The notes under the pieces: generated by a model
Told to the model about the DNA's origin: nothing
What the model saw: only the letters and a program-made list of their open reading frames with translations
Database searches by the model: none
From: CBDULX01 sp965368175
Lineage (GTDB): Bacteria > Pseudomonadota > Gammaproteobacteria > SZUA-229
Reading direction: 5' to 3'
DNA length: 9,752 bases
NCBI GenBank assembly: GCA_965368175.1
Contig: CBDULX010000116.1
Span: 1 to 9,752, forward strand
In this document: positions 1-6,301 of the stretch, piece after piece
Numbering within the stretch: the first letter of the stretch is position 1
Layout of the letters: each line of letters starts with the position of its first letter
Made by a program: the position numbers and the translations under genes

Positions 1-1
1 T

Positions 2-184
2 TACCGCAATACCTTTCAAGCCACGACCGAATGGCAAACGCTGCGTATTCCGTTTCGTGACTTCAAACCTTATCGTACAGACGCAGCACTTGACATCAGT
101 AAACTCACACGCATCGGCCTGGTTGCGATTGGTCGAGAGTTTAATGCAGATTTATGTGTGGCCAGGGTTGGTTTTTTTCGTTAG
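2..184 (+). CDS. CIA30-family protein, C-terminal fragment
   Basis: This is the 3' end of a gene that begins before the window; 60 residues and a TAG stop are visible. The peptide starts YRNTFQATTEWQTLRIPF and continues with DFKPYR, then a stretch containing LTRIGLVAIGREF, and ends ARVGFFR. The pattern of E-W-Q-T-[LV]-R-[IL]-P-F, then D-F-x-P, then R-I-G-L, is typical of the C-terminal half of the CIA30 (complex I intermediate-associated protein 30) beta-sandwich domain. Bacterial CIA30 proteins are mostly uncharacterised, and some sit near oxidoreductases or photolyases. The true start, full length and any fused domain lie outside the window. The family call rests on pattern recognition only. 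The next supported gene is on the opposite strand, so this is the end of its transcription unit. Confidence 0.72.
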   Translation, partial: YRNTFQATTEWQTLRIPFRDFKPYRTDAALDISKLTRIGLVAIGREFNADLCVARVGFFR

Positions 185-219
185 TTTTCTGTTAGCCGAC
201 GACTAATTTCTCAAGTTCT

Positions 220-417
220 TTAACTGTCATCTGGACTATTATTCACTTTCAATAATCCGGCTCGATAACAGGCGAAACCTGATTTCAGGATTAACACTGC
301 AATCAAGAATGGAAGCACTAATATTATTTCTAGAATTGAAATGAAAAATGTGGCAATAAACCTTATTAAACCAGGGATGTTAGAGCCATAAATCCTGTAT
401 ATAGTTAGATAATCCAT
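220..417 (-). CDS. Doubtful small hydrophobic protein (65 aa)
   Basis: This is a possible small membrane protein that I do not recognise. From the ATG at 415-417 the frame gives 65 residues with one long hydrophobic stretch (about residues 16-48, rich in I, L, F and V), enough for one or two membrane helices, followed by a polar tail ending in DDS. An AAGGA sequence lies 10 bases upstream, at 428-432 on the opposite strand, so initiation is possible. The frame stays open upstream to a TTG at 552 without a ribosome site, and that extension runs through the 26-bp repeat, which argues against it. AT-rich non-coding DNA easily gives hydrophobic frames like this one, so it may well not be a gene. 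Confidence 0.25.
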   Translation of the reverse strand: MDYLTIYRIYGSNIPGLIRFIATFFISILEIILVLPFLIAVLILKSGFACYRAGLLKVNNSPDDS

Positions 418-462
418 ATGACAACTGTCCTTAGCAGTAAAATTCCTGTAGAAAAGACCTGC

Positions 463-488
463 TCGACCCCAGACTTTAGTCTGTATAC
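463..488. repeat. 26-bp dispersed repeat, copy 1 (hairpin-forming)
   Basis: This 26-base sequence is identical to 1969-1994 and in the same orientation. It starts TCGACCC and ends GTATAC. Its core, CAGACT-TT-AGTCTG, is a perfect inverted repeat with 6-bp arms, so it can form a small stem-loop. The two copies lie on either side of the collagen-like gene. The form, a short conserved head followed by a palindrome in intergenic DNA, resembles REP-type elements mobilised by RAYT transposases, but no such transposase is in the window. Confidence 0.8.
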
Positions 489-597
489 TTATGATATGAA
501 TTGAAGCCAGTCTGAAAACTCTTATAGGGATAAAACCAGATTCATTAATCAACTACATTACAATGCGTATAAAATTAGAATCAGAGCAAAGACCACA

Positions 598-627
598 CTG
601 ATATACGAATACATTTGATTCTATCAG
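598..627 (-). terminator. Imperfect hairpin after collagen-like gene
   Basis: This lies 49 bases past the stop codon of the minus-strand collagen-like gene. Read on that strand it has a CTGATA-GAAT arm, a CAAATGT loop, and an ATTC-(GTA)-TATCAG arm: ten base pairs with a three-base bulge. No run of T follows directly, so it is not a classical intrinsic terminator. It could act as a 3' stabilising hairpin or be incidental. Confidence 0.25.
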
Positions 628-676
628 CCTGATGCCTTGTGTTTTCACTCCGATCCTAATTTTTTTTACTAATACA

Positions 677-1720
677 TTAGTACACAGAGATGGCGCCTAT
701 CAGACGATTGTGCGCCGGCGTTCCATTCCAAAAACCTCCAAGCGGACAAGAGTATGCCTGCGAACGATCAAACGCTATGTAATACGTACCAGGAGAAGAA
801 GGTGCAGTTAAAGTAACTGAGCCTGAACTTGAAACTCCAGTAGGACCGGGTATCCCATTATAAGCACAAGCCTGAGGTAAACCTGAACCTGCTAGTGTAA
901 CTACACCAACTTGAATTTGGTCGATACAGCCAGGGCAAGATGTATCGACAATCCAATAGTCAAATTTCACACTAAATGCAGTGCCGGGTGATACATGTAA
1001 CTGGTTGCGCCCCGAACCTGCGACATCAACACTGGTAATGGCAACCACTCCGATATTGGCACCAATTGTTAGAGTTGGTGGTCCGGCAGGCCCCACTGGT
1101 CCTGCTGCTCCATTGATTCCATCCGTACCATTATCACCTTTATCACCCTTTAGTCCTTGTTGACCCGTAAGGCCCATGGGGCCTATAGGCCCCTGATCAC
1201 CTTTCTCGCCTTTGTCACCCTTTAGTCCTTGCTGACCTATAGGCCCCATGGGGCCTATAGGTCCCTGATCACCCTTGTCACCTTGTGGCCCCTGCGCACC
1301 GGCATCACCCTGCGGTCCTTGTAGACCCATCGCCCCAATTGTCAGATCATAGGAAGCATATTTATGCCTGGAATGACCGCTTGATATCTTGAGCTTGTAA
1401 TCTCCATCGTTGATAACTCCTACAAAACTAGCAACTATGTAGTCATCACTGAAGCAGATGGAGCATACACTTAGTGAGATACCCGAGTCCAGAAGCTCAA
1501 CATTTGGTGCCTCTTGACCAGCCAAATTATAACCAGAGATCATTATCTCGTTAGTAGTAAAGTCAACCTTCACACTGTTAATTTGTGCCGTTTTATGTGA
1601 ATCTTCATCTTCATCTCGATCATCATTATCACCACTTGCATATACCATTGATGTCATGCTTAGAGCAGTAAACACCAGAAACAATTGTGTCGTAACGAAC
1701 TTATTTATTTTTTTATTCAT
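677..1720 (-). CDS. Secreted collagen-like (Gly-X-Y) repeat protein
   Basis: This is an exported collagen-like protein of 347 residues, probably a surface or extracellular adhesive or structural protein. The start is the ATG at 1718-1720: GGAG lies nine bases upstream and the protein then begins MNKKINKF with a normal signal peptide (hydrophobic LFLVFTAL, cleavage likely after VYA). The ATG 15 bases upstream has no clear ribosome site. After the signal comes an acidic linker (GDNDDRDEDED), then a part reading INSVKVDF...IMISGYNL...GDYKLKISSG that resembles an IPT/TIG immunoglobulin-like domain (about residues 46-115). Residues 129-215 are 29 unbroken Gly-X-Y triplets, with an eight-triplet unit duplicated in tandem. 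The C-terminal ~130 residues hold CPGC and two further cysteines and look like a beta-rich globular domain, perhaps a trimerisation or binding head. There is no sortase, PEP-CTERM or transmembrane anchor at the C-terminus. Bacterial collagen-like proteins form triple helices without hydroxyproline; helix formation and ligand here are inferred. Confidence 0.88.
   Translation of the reverse strand: MNKKINKFVTTQLFLVFTALSMTSMVYASGDNDDRDEDEDSHKTAQINSVKVDFTTNEIMISGYNLAGQEAPNVELLDSGISLSVCSICFSDDYIVASFVGVINDGDYKLKISSGHSRHKYASYDLTIGAMGLQGPQGDAGAQGPQGDKGDQGPIGPMGPIGQQGLKGDKGEKGDQGPIGPMGLTGQQGLKGDKGDNGTDGINGAAGPVGPAGPPTLTIGANIGVVAITSVDVAGSGRNQLHVSPGTAFSVKFDYWIVDTSCPGCIDQIQVGVVTLAGSGLPQACAYNGIPGPTGVSSSGSVTLTAPSSPGTYYIAFDRSQAYSCPLGGFWNGTPAHNRLIGAISVY
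1130..1273 (-). repeat. 72-bp tandem duplication coding eight Gly-X-Y triplets
   Basis: Two adjacent 72-base units (1202-1273 and 1130-1201) each encode 24 residues, starting GDQGPIGPMG and continuing to QQGLKGDKG. The proteins differ at only a few sites (PI versus LT, EK versus DN). The DNA is also close, so the duplication is fairly recent. Copy-number change in such units would alter the length of the collagen rod without shifting the frame. Confidence 0.85.
1236..1261. repeat. Perfect 26-bp palindrome inside collagen coding region
   Basis: The sequence reads CCTATAGGCCCC then AT, with the second part the exact complement (GGGGCCTATAGG). It has 12-base arms and a two-base centre; since AT is self-complementary, all 26 bases are palindromic. 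It encodes the GPIGPMGPIG part of the first 72-bp unit. The second unit keeps only part of the symmetry. Confidence 0.9.
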
Positions 1721-1777
1721 ATCATCAATCTCCATCTGATTAAGATTAACCTAATTTAGTTAACAAAATAGAACAAA

Positions 1778-1784
1778 GGGGGGG
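1778..1784. repeat. Homopolymer tract of seven G
   Basis: A G7 run (C7 on the collagen-like gene's strand) lies 57-64 bases upstream of the chosen ATG and about seven bases downstream of a possible -10. Homopolymer tracts near promoters of surface-protein genes can slip and change expression, but seven is at the short end for that. Confidence 0.7.
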
Positions 1785-1968
1785 ACTACGCATAATACTA
1801 ATAAATTAGAATATCACTTGCTGACCCCTGGCTTTATGTTCTAACATCGATTTTGTTGAATACTTTCTATGAATTCATACATGTAAATTATCCATACACA
1901 TGCATTTCATCATCCAGTGAACATGCTGTGCGTTAAAATCTAATTCGTCTATTAGACAAAGGTCTGTA

Positions 1969-1994
1969 TCGACCCCAGACTTTAGTCTGTATAC
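1969..1994. repeat. 26-bp dispersed repeat, copy 2 (hairpin-forming)
   Basis: Identical over 26 bases to 463-488, same orientation. Here a GTCTG at 1963-1967 lies just before the repeat, so the CAGAC inside it could pair either with that upstream GTCTG or with the GTCTG in the repeat, giving two mutually exclusive hairpins. The copy lies about 125 bases upstream of the kinase start and 250 bases upstream of the collagen-like gene. Confidence 0.8.
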
Positions 1995-2119
1995 AAATGA
2001 AGCAGATTAAAGGTACACTGATAAATCACCCTAAAAATGCGATGAACAAAAATTGTTAAAATATAATTAATAAAGTTAAGTTATGCACGATTGGGTATTT
2101 ATCAGGGAGACCATCAATA

Positions 2120-3874
2120 GTGAACGCTATTTTAAATAGAATAGAACAGGGTCAAAACCATAAAATACTGATCGAACAGCTTAAAGCCCTTTATCAGGTT
2201 ACATTGCCCATCCTTGCCAGTAATCTGGTGATCAGTTTTGCATTGTTGTACGGACTTTGGGATGTCGCTTCGCACGCTGCACTAATAGTCTGGATGAGCA
2301 TGATGCTTAGTGTGATTGCAATACGATCTTTACTCTATTTCATCTATCGACATCACATCGAACTGGGACAAACTCTTCGGCTCATCCCGTATATTGTTAT
2401 TGGCAGTGCTATTTCAGGCCTATTATGGGGTATTGGTGCTGCACTATTGTTTCCTGCGCTGCAACTGGAACACCAGTTGTTTATACTTGTAGTCCTTGCA
2501 GGCATGGGAGCAGGCTCAATGCCTGCACTCACGCCATACCTACCCGCATTCTTTGCTTATTTTCCGGCCTCTCTGCTACCTGTCAGTATGGTACTGTTTT
2601 TTCTGGGTGGCCCATTCAATATTTCGCTGGTTATCATGATAGTGGCCTATATCGTTTTTCTCTCCTATTTCGGTATAAAAGCCAATCGTGACCTGAAACA
2701 ATCACTAAGATTACGTTTTGATAAAATTGATCTGGTAGAACAATTACGTGAACAAAAAAAAGAAGCCGATCATGCCAATATTGCGAAATCTAAATTTCTG
2801 GCCGCAGCCAGCCATGATTTACGGCAACCTTTATATTCTCTAACATTATTTACTTCTGTATTAGATGAATTAAGTAAAAACTCAAATATACGTAGAGTCA
2901 GTGATCAAATAAAAGCTTCCGTTGAGGCACTGCAAAACTTATTTAATGCCTTACTCGATATTTCACAACTCGATGCTGGAATCATGAAGGTTGAAAAAAC
3001 GGAATTTCATCTGCAACCCATGTTTGAAAAGCTGGCCAACGACTTTGATCCACTGGCAAGAAAAAAGGGTTTGGACTTCAGCTGGCCAACTTGCTCCTAT
3101 GCCGTATATAGTGACCCGATACTGTTTGAACAAATACTGCGTAACTACATTTCGAATGCCATTCGATATACCGACAGGGGTAAAGTACGGATGACCTGTG
3201 AGATAGATGAGAATTATTTAATTATTAGTGTCATTGATACTGGAATTGGCATTCCTGTTGAGGATCAACAGGCGATTTTTGAAGAGTTTCATCAACTGAG
3301 TAATCCAGAGCGAGACCGGAGCAAAGGACTGGGGCTTGGCCTGGCTATTGTGCAACGCACCGCTAGCCTGCTTGGCCATTCCATCAGTATGGTGTCACAT
3401 CCCGATAGAGGATCAACATTTTCTATCAAGGTGGATCAGGCATTTATTACTGACAGCCCATCCTTTATTACCCCGGAAGTCGAGAATAAAATTAAACAGA
3501 ATAGTACATTTATGATTGTTATCGATGATGAAGCCAGTGTTCGAGAAGGCACACAAAGCCTGCTGCAACTCTGGGGCTGCGATGTAATCACCGCGGCAAA
3601 TAAACAGGAAGCCCTGGTGCAAATCCGACAGCAAAAGCGGTCTCCGGACGGCATTATTGCCGATTATCGATTACGTAAAAATCATACGGGTGTTGAAGCA
3701 ATTCGTGCCATCCATGCAGAATTTAATAGTGACATCCCTGCCCTGATTGTGACTGGAGATATAGCGGCAGAGCACTTACGTGAAGTGAATAACAGTGGCT
3801 TTCAGGTATTGCATAAACCGGTCGCGCCAGTGAAGTTGCGTACCTTCCTGCGCAATGTTCAGTTACGTAAATAA
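2120..3874 (+). CDS. Membrane hybrid histidine kinase with receiver domain
   Basis: This is a sensor kinase of 584 residues that should autophosphorylate on His and pass phosphate through its own receiver and/or to a partner regulator. It starts at GTG with GGGAG about ten bases upstream. The first ~190 residues hold about six hydrophobic helices (near 28-46, 53-76, 88-111, 119-138, 140-162 and 166-185) with no large periplasmic domain, so sensing is probably within the membrane. A short coiled linker (EQLREQKKEADHA) leads to the HisKA H-box ASHDLRQPLYSL with H232. The ATPase domain has the N-box NYISNAIRYT (N342, N346), G1 DTGIGIP (D373), an F-box FEEFHQL and G2 GLGLGL (403-408). The receiver (about 464-584) has D469/D470, phospho-acceptor D515, T545 and K566, all intact. 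The H-box form SHDLRQPL is typical of kinases paired with LuxR-type regulators, which fits the convergent neighbour. The stimulus is unknown. Confidence 0.93.
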   Translation: MNAILNRIEQGQNHKILIEQLKALYQVTLPILASNLVISFALLYGLWDVASHAALIVWMSMMLSVIAIRSLLYFIYRHHIELGQTLRLIPYIVIGSAISGLLWGIGAALLFPALQLEHQLFILVVLAGMGAGSMPALTPYLPAFFAYFPASLLPVSMVLFFLGGPFNISLVIMIVAYIVFLSYFGIKANRDLKQSLRLRFDKIDLVEQLREQKKEADHANIAKSKFLAAASHDLRQPLYSLTLFTSVLDELSKNSNIRRVSDQIKASVEALQNLFNALLDISQLDAGIMKVEKTEFHLQPMFEKLANDFDPLARKKGLDFSWPTCSYAVYSDPILFEQILRNYISNAIRYTDRGKVRMTCEIDENYLIISVIDTGIGIPVEDQQAIFEEFHQLSNPERDRSKGLGLGLAIVQRTASLLGHSISMVSHPDRGSTFSIKVDQAFITDSPSFITPEVENKIKQNSTFMIVIDDEASVREGTQSLLQLWGCDVITAANKQEALVQIRQQKRSPDGIIADYRLRKNHTGVEAIRAIHAEFNSDIPALIVTGDIAAEHLREVNNSGFQVLHKPVAPVKLRTFLRNVQLRK

Positions 3875-3876
3875 GA

Positions 3877-3892
3877 AGATAATATTTTATCT
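3877..3892. terminator. Weak hairpin between convergent kinase and regulator genes
   Basis: AGATAA-TATT-TTATCT is a perfect inverted repeat with 6-bp arms in the 26-base gap between two convergent stop codons. The place suits a shared bidirectional terminator. The stem is AT-rich and neither strand has a proper T run after it, so the function is doubtful. Confidence 0.3.
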
Positions 3893-3900
3893 GGAAAGAT

Positions 3901-4515
3901 TTATAGCCTCAGTTTTTCTGCAGCCATCGCAGCCTGAGTACGATTGCTTACACCAAGGCTTTTCATGATTGAAGTCACATGCATTTTTACCGTGGCTTCA
4001 GAAAGTTCTAATTCTGATGCAATCACCTTATTAGAATTACCCTGTGCTATTTGCTTAAGCACCTGGAGCTGTCTGGGTGTTAACGCTGGTACCCTATCAT
4101 CACTTTGATAGCGTTGTGATTTTAATCTCATATCCGATGGCACATAAATATCCCCAGATAAAACCAGATGTAATGCATTGAGCATGACTGCACTGGTGGT
4201 GTCTTTAGGAATATATCCTACAGCACCTGAATCTAAAGCACGTTGTATATCACTACGCTGACTGGAAGCAGATATGATTACCACAGGCATGGCCGGATAT
4301 GTTTTTGCAAAGATATCCAGTATGATGAACCCATCCTTTCCGGGCATATTTAAATCAAGCAACACCAGATCAAGATCGGGATTAGCAGATACGTGTTGCA
4401 AGGCTCTGTCGTAATCAGAAGCATCTAATACACTAACCTGAGCTTCAAACTCGTTCAGGACGTGACGTAGTCCTTCACGAAACAAAGCATGATCGTCAAT
4501 TACTAATATTTTCAC
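3901..4515 (-). CDS. NarL/LuxR-type response regulator
   Basis: This is a DNA-binding response regulator of 204 residues. The receiver domain (about 1-118) has acidic residues D7/D8, phospho-acceptor D54 in LLDLNMPGKDG, S82 in the Thr/Ser position and K104 in GYIPKD, all expected for a working receiver. The LuxR-type helix-turn-helix (about 143-204) has the usual LTPRQLQVLKQIAQGNSNK followed by SEATVKMHV and NRTQAA. The start is a GTG at 4513-4515 with a near-perfect Shine-Dalgarno (see separate entry). It converges on the hybrid kinase, 26 bases away end to end, so the two are a likely cognate pair although not in one operon. Targets are unknown. The collagen-like gene, the kinase gene or itself are candidates from position only. 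Confidence 0.93.
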   Translation of the reverse strand: MKILVIDDHALFREGLRHVLNEFEAQVSVLDASDYDRALQHVSANPDLDLVLLDLNMPGKDGFIILDIFAKTYPAMPVVIISASSQRSDIQRALDSGAVGYIPKDTTSAVMLNALHLVLSGDIYVPSDMRLKSQRYQSDDRVPALTPRQLQVLKQIAQGNSNKVIASELELSEATVKMHVTSIMKSLGVSNRTQAAMAAEKLRL

Positions 4516-4517
4516 TT

Positions 4518-4527
4518 GATCACCTCC
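4518..4527 (-). promoter_or_regulatory. Near-perfect Shine-Dalgarno for the response regulator
   Basis: On the minus strand GGAGGTGATC precedes the GTG start, with seven bases between GGAGG and GTG. It matches the anti-Shine-Dalgarno tail of 16S rRNA over ten bases, which decides the start despite the weak GTG codon. An ATG two bases before it opens a five-codon frame (MEVIK) whose TGA overlaps the GTG as GTGA. That mini-frame has no ribosome site of its own that I can see. Confidence 0.75.
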
Positions 4528-4926
4528 ATGCGAATCTTAGTTTAATATTTATCTGGATTTGATGAAGGATAGTTGCTCTTACATCTAAAGTCCACAAGTA
4601 AAAATTTAATTTCTTACACTCCTGATATGGCTACAATCCTGTATTTACTTTATCCGTCTGTTTATCAAATATAATTCAATAGATTCAACATTTAGATACA
4701 TTATAAATTTTTTCAAGAACATAATTTTATCCTTCGAAAATAAAAGGTATTCGATCACTGCTGACCCACTAAATAATGACATAAGTACAGAGACCGAGAA
4801 CGACTCAGAACGCCTATAGGGACAGATAATAGATCCTTCATTATCTGCATTTCCCACATCCATATGGGTCATATAGGTGATAGAGTAATGCAGGATGATG
4901 TTCCTGGATGAACAAGTGTCTTGAGA

Positions 4927-4944
4927 GGGCATGGAGGGCATGGA
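4927..4944. repeat. Tandem nonamer, two copies
   Basis: GGGCATGGA occurs twice in direct tandem, and the second copy forms a small hairpin with the GCCC at 4947-4950. It is part of the repeat patchwork. Confidence 0.75.
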
Positions 4945-4954
4945 TAGCCCGAAA

Positions 4955-4995
4955 AGACTCAATTACCGAGCAGTGGTCGAGACTCAATTACCGAG
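4955..4995. repeat. 16-bp direct repeat, two copies 25 bp apart
   Basis: AGACTCAATTACCGAG occurs exactly at 4955-4970 and 4980-4995. The second copy is followed by GAGTC (4999-5003), which can pair with its own GACTC. With only two copies and a nine-base spacer it is not a CRISPR array. Confidence 0.85.
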
Positions 4996-5082
4996 ATAGA
5001 GTCGAGGAACCCGTAGTAATGACGTGTAAATGGGATAGCAGTGCTATTCAGATCATTTCTTATATCATGGTCTGCTTATTGA

Positions 5083-6297
5083 TCAACCCATTTCAAGAAA
5101 TGAGGCTTCATAAAATCCCAGTGATTCATTCAAAACCACCACTTCCGCCTTCCTGAAAAAATTAAACTCGGTAGCTGTAGCAGACGTATAAGCGCCCATC
5201 ATGCGACTGATGATCAAATCGCCATTGTTCAGCCTGGGCAGCTGAATTTCTTCAGTAATAACGTCGATGCTATCGCAGGTTGGCCCAGCCAGTACGGAAG
5301 GGAAACGCTCGCCATCGGCATAGAGTGCATCAACTGGGTAATTGCCATGATCGAAAATTATGCCACTGAAGGAACCATAGATGCCATCGTCCAGGTAATA
5401 CCAGGTTTTACCATCTCGTTCAGCCTGACCCATTACCGAAGCAACGGTAGTCACGGCCGGCGCGACCATAAAACGACCGGGCTCAGCAATCACTTTTATA
5501 GTTTCGGGTAACTGCGTCAGTGCCTGTCGGATAGGTGTACAGAAATCCTCGATTGGCATGACATCGCTGGTATAGTTCACCGGGAAACCGCCACCTATAT
5601 CCAGAGTACTCAATGCAGGCAGGCTCAGCTCAAACACCTGGTCAATAACAGCCGCGCTGCGTTCAATAGCACGAACATATTTTTGAGGATCCAGGGTCGG
5701 TGATCCCACATGGAATGACAGGCCTTTAATCCGAATACCTAAATCAAAAGCATACTGAATAATCTCTATAGCCTTTTCTGGTCCACAGCCGAATTTTTTT
5801 GATAAATCGGAATAAGCTTCGGCATTTCTGAAACTCAAACGCACCAGAATTTCGACCTGATCTCGATACGGGATAAATTTTTCCAGCTCATTAATATTGT
5901 CCACAACAAAAACTGTGCAGCCATATTCAAGGGCATGGCGAATATCAGAATCTCGCTTGATCGGGTGAGTGTGAATGGTCATTTCGCCAGGCACGCCAGC
6001 CTGCTGAACCATATCCACTTCGCCATTGCTGGCCAGATCGAAACTGGCCCCCTCCTGCAGCAAGGTCTTAACTACCGCGGGGTGAGGAAATGGCTTTAAT
6101 GCGAAGTGCAAGGTTACTCCGGGCAGTGCCTGTTCCAGGGCTCGATATTGACTACGAATGACATCGCAATCAAGGATCATCAGAGGTGAACCATGGATGG
6201 CTACCAGGGACTCAATCTGTTCAATTTCAGACAGAGCTTTAACACTTTCTGAAACAAGCACAGATTCAACAGAAACATTAATAGGCGTGACGGACAT
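5083..6297 (-). CDS. Fold-III ornithine decarboxylase (PLP-dependent)
   Basis: This enzyme of 404 residues should decarboxylate ornithine to putrescine in the cytoplasm, the entry step of polyamine synthesis. It belongs to the alanine-racemase-fold (eukaryotic-type) ODC/DapDC family. The N-terminal TIM barrel has the PLP lysine in HFALKPFPHP (K68, in place of the more common AVKAN/AVKCN form), HVGS with H196, the glycine loop DIGGGFP (about 235-237) and EPGR (272-275) for the cofactor phosphate. The C-terminal barrel has DDGIYGSFSGIIFDH, the catalytic GPTCDS loop (C341, D342), and Y370 and F378 near the end. The GPTCD loop and lack of a lysA-type signature favour ornithine (or ornithine/lysine) over diaminopimelate. 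The start is the ATG at 6295-6297 with GAGGGG just upstream. A GTG at 6337-6339 is in frame but lacks a ribosome site and lies inside the leader inverted repeat. It is probably transcribed alone. Confidence 0.9.
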   Translation of the reverse strand: MSVTPINVSVESVLVSESVKALSEIEQIESLVAIHGSPLMILDCDVIRSQYRALEQALPGVTLHFALKPFPHPAVVKTLLQEGASFDLASNGEVDMVQQAGVPGEMTIHTHPIKRDSDIRHALEYGCTVFVVDNINELEKFIPYRDQVEILVRLSFRNAEAYSDLSKKFGCGPEKAIEIIQYAFDLGIRIKGLSFHVGSPTLDPQKYVRAIERSAAVIDQVFELSLPALSTLDIGGGFPVNYTSDVMPIEDFCTPIRQALTQLPETIKVIAEPGRFMVAPAVTTVASVMGQAERDGKTWYYLDDGIYGSFSGIIFDHGNYPVDALYADGERFPSVLAGPTCDSIDVITEEIQLPRLNNGDLIISRMMGAYTSATATEFNFFRKAEVVVLNESLGFYEASFLEMG

Positions 6298-6301
6298 ATA
6301 A

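Larger units (their letters stand above)
1721..2119. other. Divergent intergenic region between collagen-like gene and kinase
   Basis: This region has no convincing gene and must hold the promoters of two divergent genes. On the minus strand, TATTAT (1792-1797) is a possible -10 for the collagen-like gene, without a good -35, and a seven-G run (C on the transcript strand) lies at 1778-1784 just downstream. On the plus strand, TATAAT at 2062-2067 is a possible -10 for the kinase, also without a clear -35. A small palindrome GTCTA-T-TAGAC lies at 1947-1957. It is followed at once by the second copy of the 26-bp repeat. The rest is AT-rich with nothing I recognise. Confidence 0.6.
4536..5082. 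other. Non-coding stretch with short direct and inverted repeats
   Basis: This lies between the decarboxylase stop and the regulator start, both on the minus strand, so it holds the end of one transcript and probably the promoter of the next. No frame looks like a real protein. The part 4536-4750 is AT-rich with no clear elements. From about 4750 it changes to a patchwork: a block resembling the sequence around 460-530, the hairpins GTTC-CTGGAT-GAAC (4900-4913) and GGGC-ATGGATA-GCCC (4936-4950), a tandem nonamer, a 16-base direct repeat, and a palindrome ATAGCA-G-TGCTAT (5035-5047) 36 bases after the decarboxylase stop. No clear intrinsic terminator follows that gene. Confidence 0.6.

Noticed and set aside
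981..1163. Plus-strand frame with GGPAGPTGPAAP-like sequence
   Set aside because: It is the antisense of the collagen coding region; the Gly/Pro richness comes from the complementary GGN/CCN codons.
1963..1994. Transcription attenuator with alternative hairpins
   Set aside because: The alternative GTCTG/CAGAC stems are only five base pairs, no leader peptide or terminator is present, and the same repeat lies elsewhere away from any gene start.
4645..4962. Minus-strand open frame of 105 codons
   Set aside because: It lies across the repeat patchwork, its first residues merely translate the tandem nonamer, it has no ribosome site or recognisable domain, and its composition is not protein-like.
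4955..4995. Possible minimal CRISPR array
   Set aside because: Only two 16-base copies, a nine-base spacer and no cas genes.
4908..5156. Plus-strand open frame of 82 codons
   Set aside because: It overlaps the 3' end of the decarboxylase on the other strand and translates the 16-base direct repeat; no family resemblance.
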